From Brachycybe producta (taxonomy: Eukaryota > Arthropoda > Diplopoda > Playtdesmida > Andrognathidae), in NCBI GenBank assembly GCA_036925085.1, contig JAUPFP010000009.1, positions 4,450,233-4,514,232 on the forward strand: a stretch of DNA of 64,000 nucleotides. Direction: 5' to 3'. This document shows, piece after piece, positions 35,901 through 46,614 of the stretch; positions within the stretch are counted from its first letter, which is position 1, and the number at the start of each line of letters is the position of its first letter. The notes under the pieces were generated by a model that worked only from the letters and a program-made list of their open reading frames with translations, searched no databases and was not told the DNA's origin. Both the position numbers and the translations under genes were made by a program.

Positions 35901-38900
35901 ATTTTAAAAATTCTTAAATCCTTGTGCTTTTCCAAGCTTTTTGGGACTTCTGGGGCCAGTTGAAAAATATTTAAAGCTCTAAAAGCATTTAAATATTTTT
36001 TGACTTTTGGCTGTTTTTTAAATAAGCCAAAGACTTGGCCAAAAACCTTGGTTGTTTTACCCATTTTTTCGAATTTGAAATATTCTTGAATCCTTGTACT
36101 TTTCCACAGTATAAAAGCCACATATTTGTTTTTGAATTTCAATCTAAACTTCAAACAAGATGAAAACTATTGTGTAATATTTTTTTTTTCTTTCAATTGT
36201 ATTCAACACCTTTTAAAATGTTGTTGTTGTTGCAAACATTCAACTGAGAATAATTCCTGTAAACATATTTCACAATGAACATTTTCTCTCTTGCTTTTAA
36301 TTGAAACGTTTATCATCATTTGTTTTGAAATTTGGATGTAAACAATGTTATTTAAAACACAAATTCAAAATGTATTAAAAACTGGATATATAACATTGAG
36401 CATATTCCTTAAAATAATAATTAAATGAAAAAACACTTCTATTTTTAAAATGCTTCTCCCCCCCCAAAAAAAAAGCAAAAAAAAAAATAGTTTTATTTGG
36501 CCAACTTTTAACATTTCTATGGAGCCCTGTAAAGGACAAGCAAGCTTTTTTTTTTTTACAAAAAATCTCGTCTTTATTCTCAACTTGTCGACGTTAATCT
36601 TGACATTTACACTATTTCCGTAATCTCAACATGTCGACTTTATTCTCAACATGTCGACTTTTATTTTTTTATTTTCGGCCATGTTAATTATGCCCTGTTG
36701 CGCGCACCCATACTAAAATAATTAAATTATTGCTAATATAAGATGGTGCTTGCAATAATTTATTACCCTCTAGAGTATGGTGCGCGCAAAATGGCATAAT
36801 TAACATGGCCGAATAAAAGAGATTAAAAGTCGACATGTCGAGATTTTAAAAATAATTTGCGATAGTCCTCAGCAGGGCTCCGTACATTTCAGTTAAATAA
36901 ACTAAGCAAAATGTACATTCCTAGAACAATTGTGAGACTTATTTCTTGCAATTTTAGTAACACCATATATAGTAATACCTTGTACTCACACATGAGTTAA
37001 ATGAATTCAAATTAACTGTGTTTAGGTGAACTATACGGAATCCAGTTAAGGACATAAACACCAAATAAAAATTAACTTTATTATTAATATTTTAAATTGA
37101 AATACTAAATCAATATATTGTCAATCGTTTATATTTTTTTATATTTAAGTATTAACTCAATATTTTCAGATTATTAACTGAATAAATTGAATTCGATATA
37201 TTGTTTGTTTGTCCTTCACAGGGCTCTGTAGAACACACTTATTTAAATGCATTTAAATTATCAGGTGTGTACAACGTATAACACTCGTATGTCTCATTGT
37301 CGTCTGCTCAAAACAACAAGATGGAGGACGTGTCTCTAGGATCTTTAACAGGCAATTAGAAATCGAGACAAACAGAAGTTGGCTCCGCCCTTTTTATGAC
37401 GACCGGCAACTTCTAATTGGTTTGTTGTGTGGTTCGACGTTGAAAAGGGCTGAGCATGTGACGTCAGACTATGTAACCAACCAATTAGAAGTTGCCGATC
37501 AGCATAAAAAGGGCAGAACCAACTTCTGTTTGTCCCGATTTCTAATTGCCTGTGGCTCTTTAAGTGACTCATGTTTGAATTTATAATCTAAAAAAGAGCA
37601 GCTCATATGCAATACGCATTATAACCTTGCCCACAATTCATTGAATTTTATTTAAATATGACGTCATTATCAACGATGACTAGATTAGTTGACCAGTGGA
37701 AATTCGAGATGAAAATAAAAACCTGCCTTTTGGCAATTAATTACTAAAAGCCGCTTATCAGACTTTTTCAATGGAAACGTTTTTTTTTTCTCTTGAAAAA
37801 GTGAAATGCACGTGTCACAAGCATCAGATTTTAATATGCTGTTCTCATCAACATGTATTCGAAATTGACTGTCGTAATTATTATTATTACTGTGATGTTG
37901 TTACACTAAGACACAAGAGATCAAGGTTAATTTGATAAGAACAGATTGGTCGACTAATTATTAAAAAAATGAAACATTGTGTCAACTCAATTACTGGAAA
38001 AATAATAAAGATAACTTGATTAAGATGGTTTTAAAGTATATACGCTCCCACCCACTCCCTTGCGAACTCTAGTTATTTTCTTCCGTTCAGGAGCAAAATT
38101 AAGAGAAAAATTGAAAGTGTTTTAGAAACTAGAAGGGGTAGTTCAATCACTTAAGGGTATTTTCCGTCTTGATATCGTTCAAAATAAACTTTTTCTTAAC
38201 ACAAATTAAAAAAAAAATATCTCATGTTTAAAGTTTCTGGGAACTATTTTAAAAACTGTCATAAAAAGCTTATTTTGAAAGATATTAATATGACAATACT
38301 ATTAAGTGATTGAGATACCCTTCTAGTTTTTAAAATACATTCAAGTTTCTCTTTATTTTGCACGTGAAACACAGAATAACCAAATGTAAATGTGTTTTTT
38401 TTTTTACTTTAAAACCAGCTGAAGAAAAACTTGAATGTGTTTTTAGAAACTAGAAGGGTAGCTCAATCACTTAAGGGTATTTTCCGCCTTGATATCTTTC
38501 AAAATAAACTTTTTATCAACAAAAATTAAAAAAAATCGCCTGTTTTAGAGTTTCGGGTGGCTATTTTAAAAACTGTCATAAAAAGCTTATTTTGAAAGAT
38601 ATTAATATGACAATACTATTAAGTGATTGAGATACCCTTCTAGTTTTTAAAATACATTCAAGTTTCTCTTTATTTTGCACCTGAAACAGAATAACTAAAA
38701 GTAAACGTGGTTTTTTGACTTTAAAACCAGCTGAAGAGAAACTAGAAGGGGGTAGCTAAATCACTGAATCGTCTTCATATATCTTTCAAAATAAGCTTTT
38801 TATATCAGTGTAAAAATGACCGTACTTCAAGCATACGCGATTTTCTTTAATTTTTGTTTATAAAAAAAAAGTTTATTTAAAAAAAAAAAAACATGAAAAT

Positions 38901-39289
38901 ACTTTTTTTAAAAATAAGCGCCAACCTGAGTAAAATGTCAAACTGAACAAGCGCCAAACTGGAACAAGTTAGTATACATTTTAATGAAAATCATCACAAA
39001 TTTAAGCACCAATAATATAATTATTGTTACGAGGACGAAACTTACTGGAGCCAAAATTAAGTCCCTGAGTAATGGATGCGATCCAAGCTGCATTTGACAC
39101 CGAGACTCCCATTTGTTGACGAATATCATAAAGTAGAATTCCAAAGGATCCAACAATCGGTGGTGCTAATAAACTTATAATGACAGCACCCATCATAACG
39201 GCCCATCCCCAACCACCGTCCGGAGCTTTGAATTGACATGTTTCGTGTCCACGATGTCCACTCTTTATCGGTCCACTTTTTGCCATCAT
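32982..39289 (-). CDS. SLC16-family (monocarboxylate transporter-like) protein 1
   Basis: SLC16 proteins are 12-helix plasma-membrane carriers; members move lactate/pyruvate with protons, or aromatic amino acids, thyroid hormone, creatine and others. Five exons: 39046-39289, 35364-35507, 34122-35048, 33218-33409 and 32982-33130; 1,656 nt, 551 aa. The family signature PDGGWGW opens helix 1 (residues 23-29). GIGLGFSTKAGMFMVNLYFDKRRG covers helices 4-5, and GYRGTLLIWSG marks helix 6. A long polar loop (about residues 210-340, Asn/Ser-rich) separates the halves. Helix 8 has GEVIGR, an acidic-basic ExxGR in place of the DxxxR pair of MCT1. GAIRDSTGDY opens the last helices. The substrate cannot be predicted. 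The intron between exons 2 and 3 has a GC donor. Start: ATG at 39,287-39,289, eight nt after a CAG preceded by a long pyrimidine tract. Intron 1 (3.5 kb) is full of repeats. Confidence 0.93.
33450..34045. repeat. Foldback elements in SLC16 intron 3
   Basis: Two partial copies. One (33,450-33,700) has AAACTAGAAAGTG and ends TTTAAACAACGTTAAGGTGG. The other (33,750-34,045) has TGACTAGAATAGTGGATGAT and the complement ACCATTCTAGTTTTGAAATC. Both are non-coding. Confidence 0.55.
35565..36115. repeat. Three-copy tandem repeat, about 160-170 bp unit
   Basis: GAATTTTAAAAATTCTTTAA, GAATTTTAAAAATACTTAAA and GAATTTTAAAAATTCTTAAA begin at about 35,571, 35,741 and 35,899, with a decayed fourth at 36,071. 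Each copy continues with CCTTGTGC..TTTT..GGGACTTCTGG. The unit lies in SLC16 intron 1. The minus-strand frames are open only because stops are rare in the unit. Confidence 0.7.
36520..36882. mobile_element. Foldback element with TCGACATGTCGA words, copy 1
   Basis: Ends GGAGCCCTGTAAAGGACAAG and GTCCTCAGCAGGGCTCC are imperfect inverted repeats. Inside, GGCCATGTTAATTATGCC pairs with GGCATAATTAACATGGCC, and both arms carry multiple CATGTCGAC words. A second copy is at 42,336-42,660. Confidence 0.75.
36976..37278 (-). mobile_element. TWA-type (Harbinger-like) MITE
   Basis: Ends TACCTTGTACTCACACATGAG and CAGGTGTGTACAACGTA, flanked on both sides by TAA, a perfect 3-bp target duplication. 303 bp, non-coding, in SLC16 intron 1. 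Confidence 0.85.
37348..37553. mobile_element. ACAGGCA foldback MITE, TTAGAAATC arm type
   Basis: Ends ACAGGCAATTAGAAATCG / CGATTTCTAATTGCCTGT, inner arms GGCTCCGCCCTTTTTATGAC / CATAAAAAGGGCAGAACC, CRE in ATGTGACGTCAGAC. Flanks GGATCTTTA and GGCTCTTTA match at 8 of 9 bases. Confidence 0.88.
38080..38905. repeat. Two to three adjacent AAACTAGAAG foldbacks
   Basis: Copies at 38,085-38,395 and 38,415-38,700, plus a half copy to about 38,905. The first two share nearly all wording (TTAAGGGTATTTTCCG(C/T)CTTGATATC, CTGTCATAAAAAGCTTATTT), so one is a recent local duplicate. Confidence 0.7.
38905..38965. repeat. Isolated units of the GCGCCAA repeat
   Basis: AAGCGCCAACCTGAGTAAAA and AACAAGCGCCAAACTGG match the 32-bp minisatellite at 44.5-45.7 kb in reduced form, about 80 bp past the first SLC16 exon. 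Confidence 0.45.
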
Positions 39290-40249
39290 TCAACTATCTG
39301 ATGAACAAGAGAAAAAGAAGAAAAAAAAATTGCCAATGAAATTCTTGTACAGACACAGTGACACAGTTTAGCGCTTAAACTTGGGTACAGATCGATCAAT
39401 TCTAGCAGGTCAATCCTGCCTTTTCAATTCAAAAATCGGTCGATTTTGTTAATTCAGTCTGTCAGTTCTGAAAATCTTCAACTCGAGTAATCAACTCTTA
39501 CTTCAATTATTGGATTGAAGTGAAAACAACTTACTGCATTTTTTCGATTAAGGAGCCGCTGGCCTCCAAGCCTCACTTCAAATGGAGTTCTCATATTGTT
39601 TGCGCCAAAGGCGCGAAATAAGGCGAAAAAGCTACGTTATCTATAATGCATAGAGGCTATAAGCAGCTGCTAATCGAAAATTGTAATGCTTGCAATGATG
39701 GTAACATGAGTAATTAGCTAAGGACGCTAAAAATAGATATTATCCAAACACAATTTTCAAAAGGAGACTAAAGAAAAAAATAGAATGTGACGATTTTAAG
39801 AGACAATCCACGATTCACAATCCAGAATTGATCGTAGGAACCCAGCTTTTTCTACAGTCTTTGTTCAAATTGACCTCTTCTTGTCCAACTTACCTCACTT
39901 TGGATTACCACAGTAGGTCTACTTGTTTAGTTATATTTTGGATTTGATTTTGAATTTGATAAAATAATGTTGTAAACAGTCATAGAGGCCTGAGACAGAG
40001 GAACAAAAGACCAAGTGCCCTTTGTGCTTCAGCACAAATAAAATTGCTTTGTCAAAAGCAGAAAATAAAAATCATCTCCAAATATAAGCTCTTGGTGCAG
40101 TAGTGCTTAGCTGTTATCATATATTGCTTATAAGCCAGACAGCTCACATTTATAACATATGCTTACAATAGCCATTGTTTGAATGAAGACTATTCATAAA
40201 TGACATTTACCAACTACACATTTTGGGGGTTTACAAAGCAACCACTGGG

Positions 40250-40442
40250 ACAGGCATCTGTAGACAGCTTCAGAATTTCTTTGGCTCCGCCCTTTTGTGA
40301 GCGTCAGACCAAATATCAACCAGTTAGAAATAAAAAGGGAGGGGCATGTGACATCAGACCCACTAACAGACCAATTAATAATTGATTTACGTTCATGAAA
40401 GGGCGGAGCCAAAAAATTCTAAAGCTGTCTACAGATGCCTGT
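40250..40442. mobile_element. ACAGGCA foldback MITE with perfect 9-bp duplication
   Basis: Ends ACAGGCATCTGTAGACAGC / GCTGTCTACAGATGCCTGT. Flanked by ACCACTGGG at 40,241-40,249 and again at 40,443-40,451. Inner arms GGCTCCGCCCTTTTGTGAGC / TTCATGAAAGGGCGGAGCC. This copy fixes the element boundaries for the family. Confidence 0.92.
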
Positions 40443-40614
40443 ACCACTGGGGCATTTACACATGTCTACCTACAGATGGCACTAGACTGCCATTCATCAA
40501 ATTTCTGCAGTAACACAAATTCGTGTTAGGTCAAATAAGAGTGAATAATTAAAAAAATAATTAAATAATAAAAATTAAAAAAATAAGAGTGAAATATTAA
40601 GGAATGGTTCACAC

Positions 40615-40809
40615 ACAGGCAAGTGTAGCCAACACTAGCTTTTCGTTTGCTTCGCCCTTTTTATGAGCGTCAGACCAAATATCAACCAATTAGAAATTAA
40701 TAAGGGCGGCGCATGTGACATCAGAACAAATAACAAACCAATTAGAAATTAATGACGAACATAAAAGGGCGGAGCAAACGAAAAGCTAGTGCTGGCTACA
40801 CTTGCCTAT
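40615..40809. mobile_element. ACAGGCA foldback MITE, TGTAGCCAAC arm type
   Basis: Left arm ACAGGCAAGTGTAGCCAACA with CTAGCTTTTCGTTTGC after it; right arm gives the complement (GCAAACGAAAAGCTAGTGCT, GGCTACACTTGCCT). Flanks share GGTTCACAC (40,606-40,614 and 40,811-40,819). It lies only 172 bp from the previous copy yet has different outer arms. Confidence 0.88.
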
Positions 40810-41179
40810 TGGTTCACACATGCAGAAAAAAAAAATCATTCCATTGAAAAAGAAATTTGAATAATTTTATTCTATGTATCTCGCACTTAATGTATGCACA
40901 CACAAAAAACCTGGTGGAATTGTTTCTTCTTGCCACAAGGAATTTTTACATGTTTTCTCAGCCGAAAAGAATGCGTTTTTTTTCTCTCCAAGTAGCATTA
41001 TTATTCATTATGACTCCTCTTCTTATTCTTTCTCCCCCTCTTATACATGAGCTTGTACCTTGGGCTGTATGAAGGTTGAAGATTCCACAATACTCTTAAC
41101 TCCTAGTTTGATAAAGCTACAAAAGCATATTGAATTTTGTTTATAAGTTTGCTTTAATAAAAAAAGCTACAAAATTGAG

Positions 41180-41478
41180 TTTGTACAACACATGAGCTAA
41201 ATGAATTCAAATTAAATGTGTTTAGGTGAATTATACGGAATCCAGTTAAGGGCATGAACCCAAATAAAAATTGACTTTTATTATTAATATTTTAAATTAA
41301 AATACTAAATCAATATTTTTTCAACAGTTTATATAATTATATTTAAGTATTAATTCAATATTTTGAGATTATTAACTGAATAAATTGAATGTGACATATT
41401 GTCCATTTGCCCTTCACAGGGCTCTGTAGAACGTGTTTAATATTTAAATGCATTTAACATTGTGTACGTGCGTCGAAG
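41180..41478 (-). mobile_element. TWA-type MITE, left member of a head-to-head pair
   Basis: Family wording in reverse orientation: CATGAGCTAAATGAATTC, GGAATCCAGTTAAGG, CACAGGGCTCTGTAGAAC and TTTAAATGCATTTAA. The outer ends are eroded. Confidence 0.75.
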
Positions 41479-41484
41479 GTATTA

Positions 41485-41787
41485 TGCGTAGTACACACCT
41501 GATAATATAAATACATTTAAATAATAAATGTGTTCTACAGAGCCCTGTGAAGAGCAAACAAACAATATGTCGAATTCAATTTATTCAGTTAATAATCTGA
41601 AAATATTGAGTTAATACTTAAATATAAATAGATAAACTATTGACAAAATATTGATTTAGTATTTCAATTTTAAAATATTAATAATAAAGTCAATTTTTAT
41701 TTGGTGTTCATGTCCTTAACTGGATTCCGTATAATTCACCTAAACACATTTAATTTGAATTCATTTAACTCATGTGTGTACAAAGTA
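41485..41787 (+). mobile_element. TWA-type MITE, right member of the pair
   Basis: 303 bp, starts TGCGTAGTACACACCTGATA and ends CATGTGTGTACAAAGTA, flanked by TTA on both sides (41,482-41,484; 41,788-41,790). With the reversed neighbour it makes an inverted repeat of about 600 bp. Confidence 0.85.
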
Positions 41788-42335
41788 TTAGAATTAGATA
41801 CCTACATATAAAGCTTATGAGCTGATGGATTTTTTTTTTTTGCAAAACCTCAGCTCAGCTGATGTGAAGGGTTGAGTCTGCTTTGGCAATTTTATCAGAC
41901 ATTCTCCCATGGGTTTTGTAAGCTTAAAGGTCTGATGAGCTTTGTATAATCTGGGTGTTTAGCTTTGTGAGCCTCGTAGGCCTGGTGAGTTTCATGTGCC
42001 ATATGGGCTGTTCGCTCTGAGCTCATTATTTGCATCATGCTCAAAATTTGCACACGTCATCTCTTCTTCACAGCTCTTGTCTCTAGTTTAACAACTTGGC
42101 ACTTTCATGTATTGGAGATCTTTATTGGTCTTTTACAATTTTAACAGGTTTTAAATATACTCTATGCTTTAGATTCTTTGTTTAAGGCGTTAAGCCATCT
42201 GTCAAACCCTCCTCTCAAAGCCTCCTTCCAGCTGTTTACGGTCAAGTATAAAGTTTTGCACACAAAAAAAAACCACAAACTCATTTTTCAAAAACGTAAA
42301 CACTTTTTTCTTTACATGCAATTTTCTTTATTTTC

Positions 42336-42660
42336 TACGGAGCCCTGTAAAAGACATGCGAAATTTTTGTTAAAAAAATCTCGACATGTCGACTTTTAAT
42401 CTCTTTTACTCGGCCATGTTAATTATGCCATGTTGCTCGCACCATACTCTAATGATTAAATTTGCGCTGCAAGAGGGTGCTTGCAATAATTTAATTATTA
42501 GAGTATGGTGCGTACAACATGGCATAATTAACATTGTCGAATAAAAGAGATTAAAAGTCGAGATGTCGTATTTTATAAAAAGTGGACGTGTCGAGATTAA
42601 AAGTCGACATGTCGGGATAAAAAAAAATAAATTTGCAAAAGTCCTCTGCAGTGCTCCATA
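42336..42660. mobile_element. Foldback element with TCGACATGTCGA words, copy 2
   Basis: Starts CGGAGCCCTGTAAAAGACAT and ends AGTCCTCTGCAGTGCTCC. Inner arms CATGTTAATTATGCCATGTT / CATGGCATAATTAACAT, centre near 42,470. Confidence 0.72.
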
Positions 42661-42958
42661 ATTTTCTGACCTTCTATCTTATTTGTTTTTAACAATGAAA
42701 ACAATTGTGTTCTGTAAACAACCAATAACACCAACTGAATCCCTCCCTCCAACCTCTTTTACAGATTGTGTTTTTGTCACTTTAAAACATGGCATTTAGA
42801 CATTCTTTTGATGGTAATTAGCTATAGAGACGATAACAAATAGACTCATATTAGATTTATCCCTCCCTTAAATTTGGACACTTGGAGGGTTTTTACACGA
42901 ACATTTGCTAACACAGTTCAAATAAAAAATTATTGACAAAGTGGACGGACGAAAACAT

Positions 42959-43758
42959 GTTTAAAGAGACTATTTATTACCTTCAGGAATTTCTTGTCGA
43001 AATATTAGTCAAGAATCATTCAATGATTACCAAAACGATTTTTAAAATTTAAAATAAGTCATTAATATAATTAAAAATCAACTAACTTCATATAAATGGA
43101 CTTTATCAGATAGATGCGCCACCAAACAACTGATATTGGCAATATTTAAAAAGAACATTCAGCTTAAACATTACTATTCTAGTTTCCAACCTCCAGAAAT
43201 ATCTTTTCAAAATATTGTCAAGGCTTATCCAATGATTACTAAAACGATTTTTAAATTTTAAAATGAGTCAATAAAACCATAAAAAAGTTTCAAATGAAGT
43301 GACTTTTTCCTGAGTCACCAAACGACGCCATTTTAAATTTCCAAAAACGAAAGTCTCCCCCCATTTTTGTGGCAAAGGTTGTCATCTCACAATTTCAGAA
43401 TTCCTTAATGAAATATAGGTATTCCTTATTCGTATTCAACTCAATACAACCTTCCAAGTGGAATAATTCAAATATTAAATCCATAGTACTTTGAAATGAA
43501 AGTAATGAGTGAGGTGATCAGCAACACATCAGAAATTCCAGTAGAGGAGTAGACTTTGGGGTGGTTTTGTTGTCAATGTCCGTTGTTTGGTGGCGCATCT
43601 ATCCGATAAAAGTTCATTTACAGGAAGTCAACTGATTTTTAATTTTTTAAAATTATATTAATGACTTATTTTAAATTTTAAAAATCGTTTCGGTAATTGT
43701 TGAATAATTCTTGACAATATTTTGACAAGAAATTTCTGGCGGTTATGGTCTCTTTAAG
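42959..43758. repeat. Large foldback, arms about 185 bp
   Basis: The left arm (TTTAAAGAGACTA, GAATTTCTTGTCGAAATATT, AAAACGATTTTTAAAATTTA, GATAGATGCGCCACCAAACA) reappears complemented at 43,575-43,758 (TGTTTGGTGGCGCATCTATC, TTTTAAAAATCGTTT, TTTGACAAGAAATTTCTGGC). A third, decayed arm copy is inside the spacer at 43,185-43,330. Confidence 0.7.
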
Positions 43759-43965
43759 GTGGTTTTCAAGTGTAAACGGGGGCAGCCTCTCTTACTCTTG
43801 ATTATTCTGTCTTTCAGATGCAAAATACAGAGAAACTGGAAAGTGTTTTAGAGACTAGAAGGTTATCTCAATCACTTAAGGGTATTTTCATGTTGGTATT
43901 TTACAAAATAAGCTTTTTAGATGCATTTTAAATTTCACTTTAAAACCGACTTAAGTGTTCTTTTT
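43755..43965. repeat. Half AAACTAGAAG foldback with intact outer end
   Basis: Begins TTAAGGTGGTTTTCAAGTGT, then TTATTCTGTCTTTCAGATGC and AGACTAGAAGGTTATCTC. It shows that the family's outer end is TTAAGGTGG. Confidence 0.6.
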
Positions 43966-44529
43966 CTTCTGATGAGTTAATTTTATTTGTCATTTTATTT
44001 ATTAAACATTAAATTAAGAATGTGTTGTTGTTCTCAGGTGAGTGAGTGAGGCAACGCCATTTGCATTGAAGGCTAAATGTTGTTTATGATGATTTCAGAA
44101 TTCAACTTTCTCTTTTGATAAACCGTAATTTATTCTGTACACGATGACACATACACCAGTGACACGATACAGATGTTTGCATTGATCTAAATTACTGTAA
44201 CGGTGTCATTATTCGGTTAAGTGTTTAAAAAAGACTTTTTTTTAATGAAGAGTGAAAGTTGCTTGTTTTAATAGGTTGAGGGGGGGGGGGGGAATTATTC
44301 CATTAGTAGTTAACAAACAGGTTCATAAAATTCAACATTAAAACAGAAAAAAACATATCTTCATCATCATGGCAGACAAACACAATCAGTAAAAATTTAC
44401 AAATAACAAACGAAAGGATTACGGAAAAAAAAAACAGAAATGGAAAAATTTCGTGTTTTTTTTTGTATATAAAAAAATCGGATTTCTTTATCATTTCAAT
44501 CCATTTTTTGAGAGGATGGCGGGGGCGCT

Positions 44530-45700
44530 GATCAAGCGCCAAATTGAAAAAGTGCCAAACTGAATAAGCGACAAACGGAACAAACGCCAAACTGAATAAG
44601 CGACAAATGGAACAAACGCCAAACTGAATAAGTGACAAACGGAACAAACGCCAAACTGAATAAGCGACAAATGGAACAAACGCCAAACTGAATAAGTGAC
44701 AAACGGAACAAACGCCAAACTGAATAAGCGACAAACGGAACAAACGCCAAACTGAATAAGCGACAAATGAAACAAACGCCAAACTGAATAAGCGACAAAT
44801 GGAACAAACGCCAAACTGAATAAGCAACAAATGAAACAAACGCCAAACTGAATAAGCGACAAATGGAACAAACGCCAAACTGAATAAGCGACAAACAGAA
44901 CAAACGCCAAACTGAATAAGCTACAAATGAAACAAACGCCAAACTGAATAAGCGACAAACGGAACGAACGCCAAACTGAATAAGCGACAAACGGAACTAA
45001 TGCCAAACTGAATAAGCGACAAACGGAACGAACGCCAAACTGAATAAGCGACAAACGGAACTAATGCCAAACTGAATAAGCGACAAACGGAACGAACGCC
45101 AAACTGAATAAGCGACAAACGGAACGAACGCCAAACTGAATAAGCGACAAACGGAACGAACGCCAAACTGAATAAGCGACAAATGGAACAAACGCCAAAC
45201 AGAATAAGCGACAAACGGAACAAACGCCAAACTGAATAAGCGACAAACGGAACGATCGCCAAACTGAATAAGCGACAAACAGAACGAGCGCCAAACTGAA
45301 TAAGCGACAAACGGAACGAACGCCAAACTGAATAAGCGACAAACGGAACGAACGCCAAACTGAATAAGCGACAAACGGAATGAACGCCAAACTGAATAAG
45401 CGACAAACGAAACAAACGCCAAACTGAATAAGCGACAAACGGAACAAACGCCAAACTGAATAAGCGACAAACGGAACGAACGCCAAACTGAATAAGCGAC
45501 AAACGGAACAAACGCCAAACTGAATAAGCGACAAACGGAACAAACGCCAAACTGAATAAGCGACAAATGGAACGAACGCCAAACTGAATAAGCGACAAAC
45601 GGAACGAACGCCAAACTGAATAAGCGACAAACGGAACAAACGCCAAACCGAATAAGCGACAAATGGAACAAACACCAAACTGAATAAAAAGCCAATTGGA
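44530..45700. repeat. 32-bp minisatellite, about 36 units
   Basis: The unit is CGCCAAACTGAATAAGCGAC followed by AAACGGAACGAA. Variants differ by single bases (AACAAA/AACGAA, ACGG/ATGG). The array ends in a small hairpin at about 45,690-45,735 (GGAATAAGCGCCAAAAAAAT, then TTGGCGCTTATTCAG). All three minus-strand frames stay open for about 150-240 codons because the unit lacks stops on that strand and 32 is not a multiple of 3. I do not call a gene. Confidence 0.95.
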
Positions 45701-45859
45701 ATAAGCGCCAAAAAAATTGGCGCTTATTCAGTTATACATTTGGTTAATTTGGCGCTAAATCAGTCGCCCCAATTTTTTTTAGTAGAATTCCTAGTTTTTC
45801 CCTATGAAGTTTCCCATTATAATGGAAAATTTTGACAAAAACAGCAAACTTTGAGAATA

Positions 45860-46068
45860 CAGTAGAACGTCGGTTATCGGAATTAATGTCGGACACGCAT
45901 AGTTCCGGTAATTAAAACTTCATATAAAAAATGGAGAAAAGTAAGAAGAAAAAAAAAAAAACGATTGCAAACAATTTTTTATTTATTTCCATAAGAATAA
46001 ATAAAAAAATGGGTTCCTATAATCGAAGGTTTCGATAACTGACCGTTCCGATAATCGACGTTCTACTG
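45860..46068. mobile_element. pogo/Tigger-like MITE
   Basis: Ends CAGTAGAACGTCGGTTATCGG and CCGATAATCGACGTTCTACTG are inverted repeats, flanked by TA on both sides. CAGT(A/G)GAAC...GGTTATC termini with TA duplication are typical of pogo/Tigger elements. 209 bp, so no transposase. Confidence 0.8.
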
Positions 46069-46614
46069 TAGATTCAAAATTTTAATAAAATTGAATTTAT
46101 CTAAATTATTAAATTTTCTAATAATGAACTCTGAAATAATTAAAAGTTGAAATTAATTCACATAAAAAATTAAGATTTGTTTTGTTTTTTTAAAAAAAAG
46201 TCATGTGATTAATAAAAAAGGGGTGATTAAATCGTTAAGAATCTTTGTAACAAAAGTTTTATTTATGAAATAATGACTAAAATTAAATGAGGTTCTTGAA
46301 CATTTCGAGGCCAATGACCACTTCTAATTGTGAGACAGTGTTACTTGGAACAGGCGGCGTGATATCGAGTGTATTTGAATAAATAATATGCAAATTATAT
46401 GAAAATGGTTTTTTTTTGGTCAAAAGTTCTAAAGAAAAAATAGGTCAGCAAATAGTTAACATGGTACACATACGTATTATAAGGGTCGTGGTCGTTTGTC
46501 ACGTGACAGTAGATTACATAGGAGTCTATGATTGTAAGAGAAAAACGTGCTTTTTGTATGTTATTTTGCATACACTCCCCCTCCCCTCCCCTGTCACCTG
46601 ATAGGGGAATATGG

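Noticed and set aside
44303..45711. Overlapping minus-strand open frames of 150-241 codons
   Set aside because: They are six readings of one 32-bp minisatellite. All three frames are open, which a real coding repeat would not show, and there is no splice or start context.
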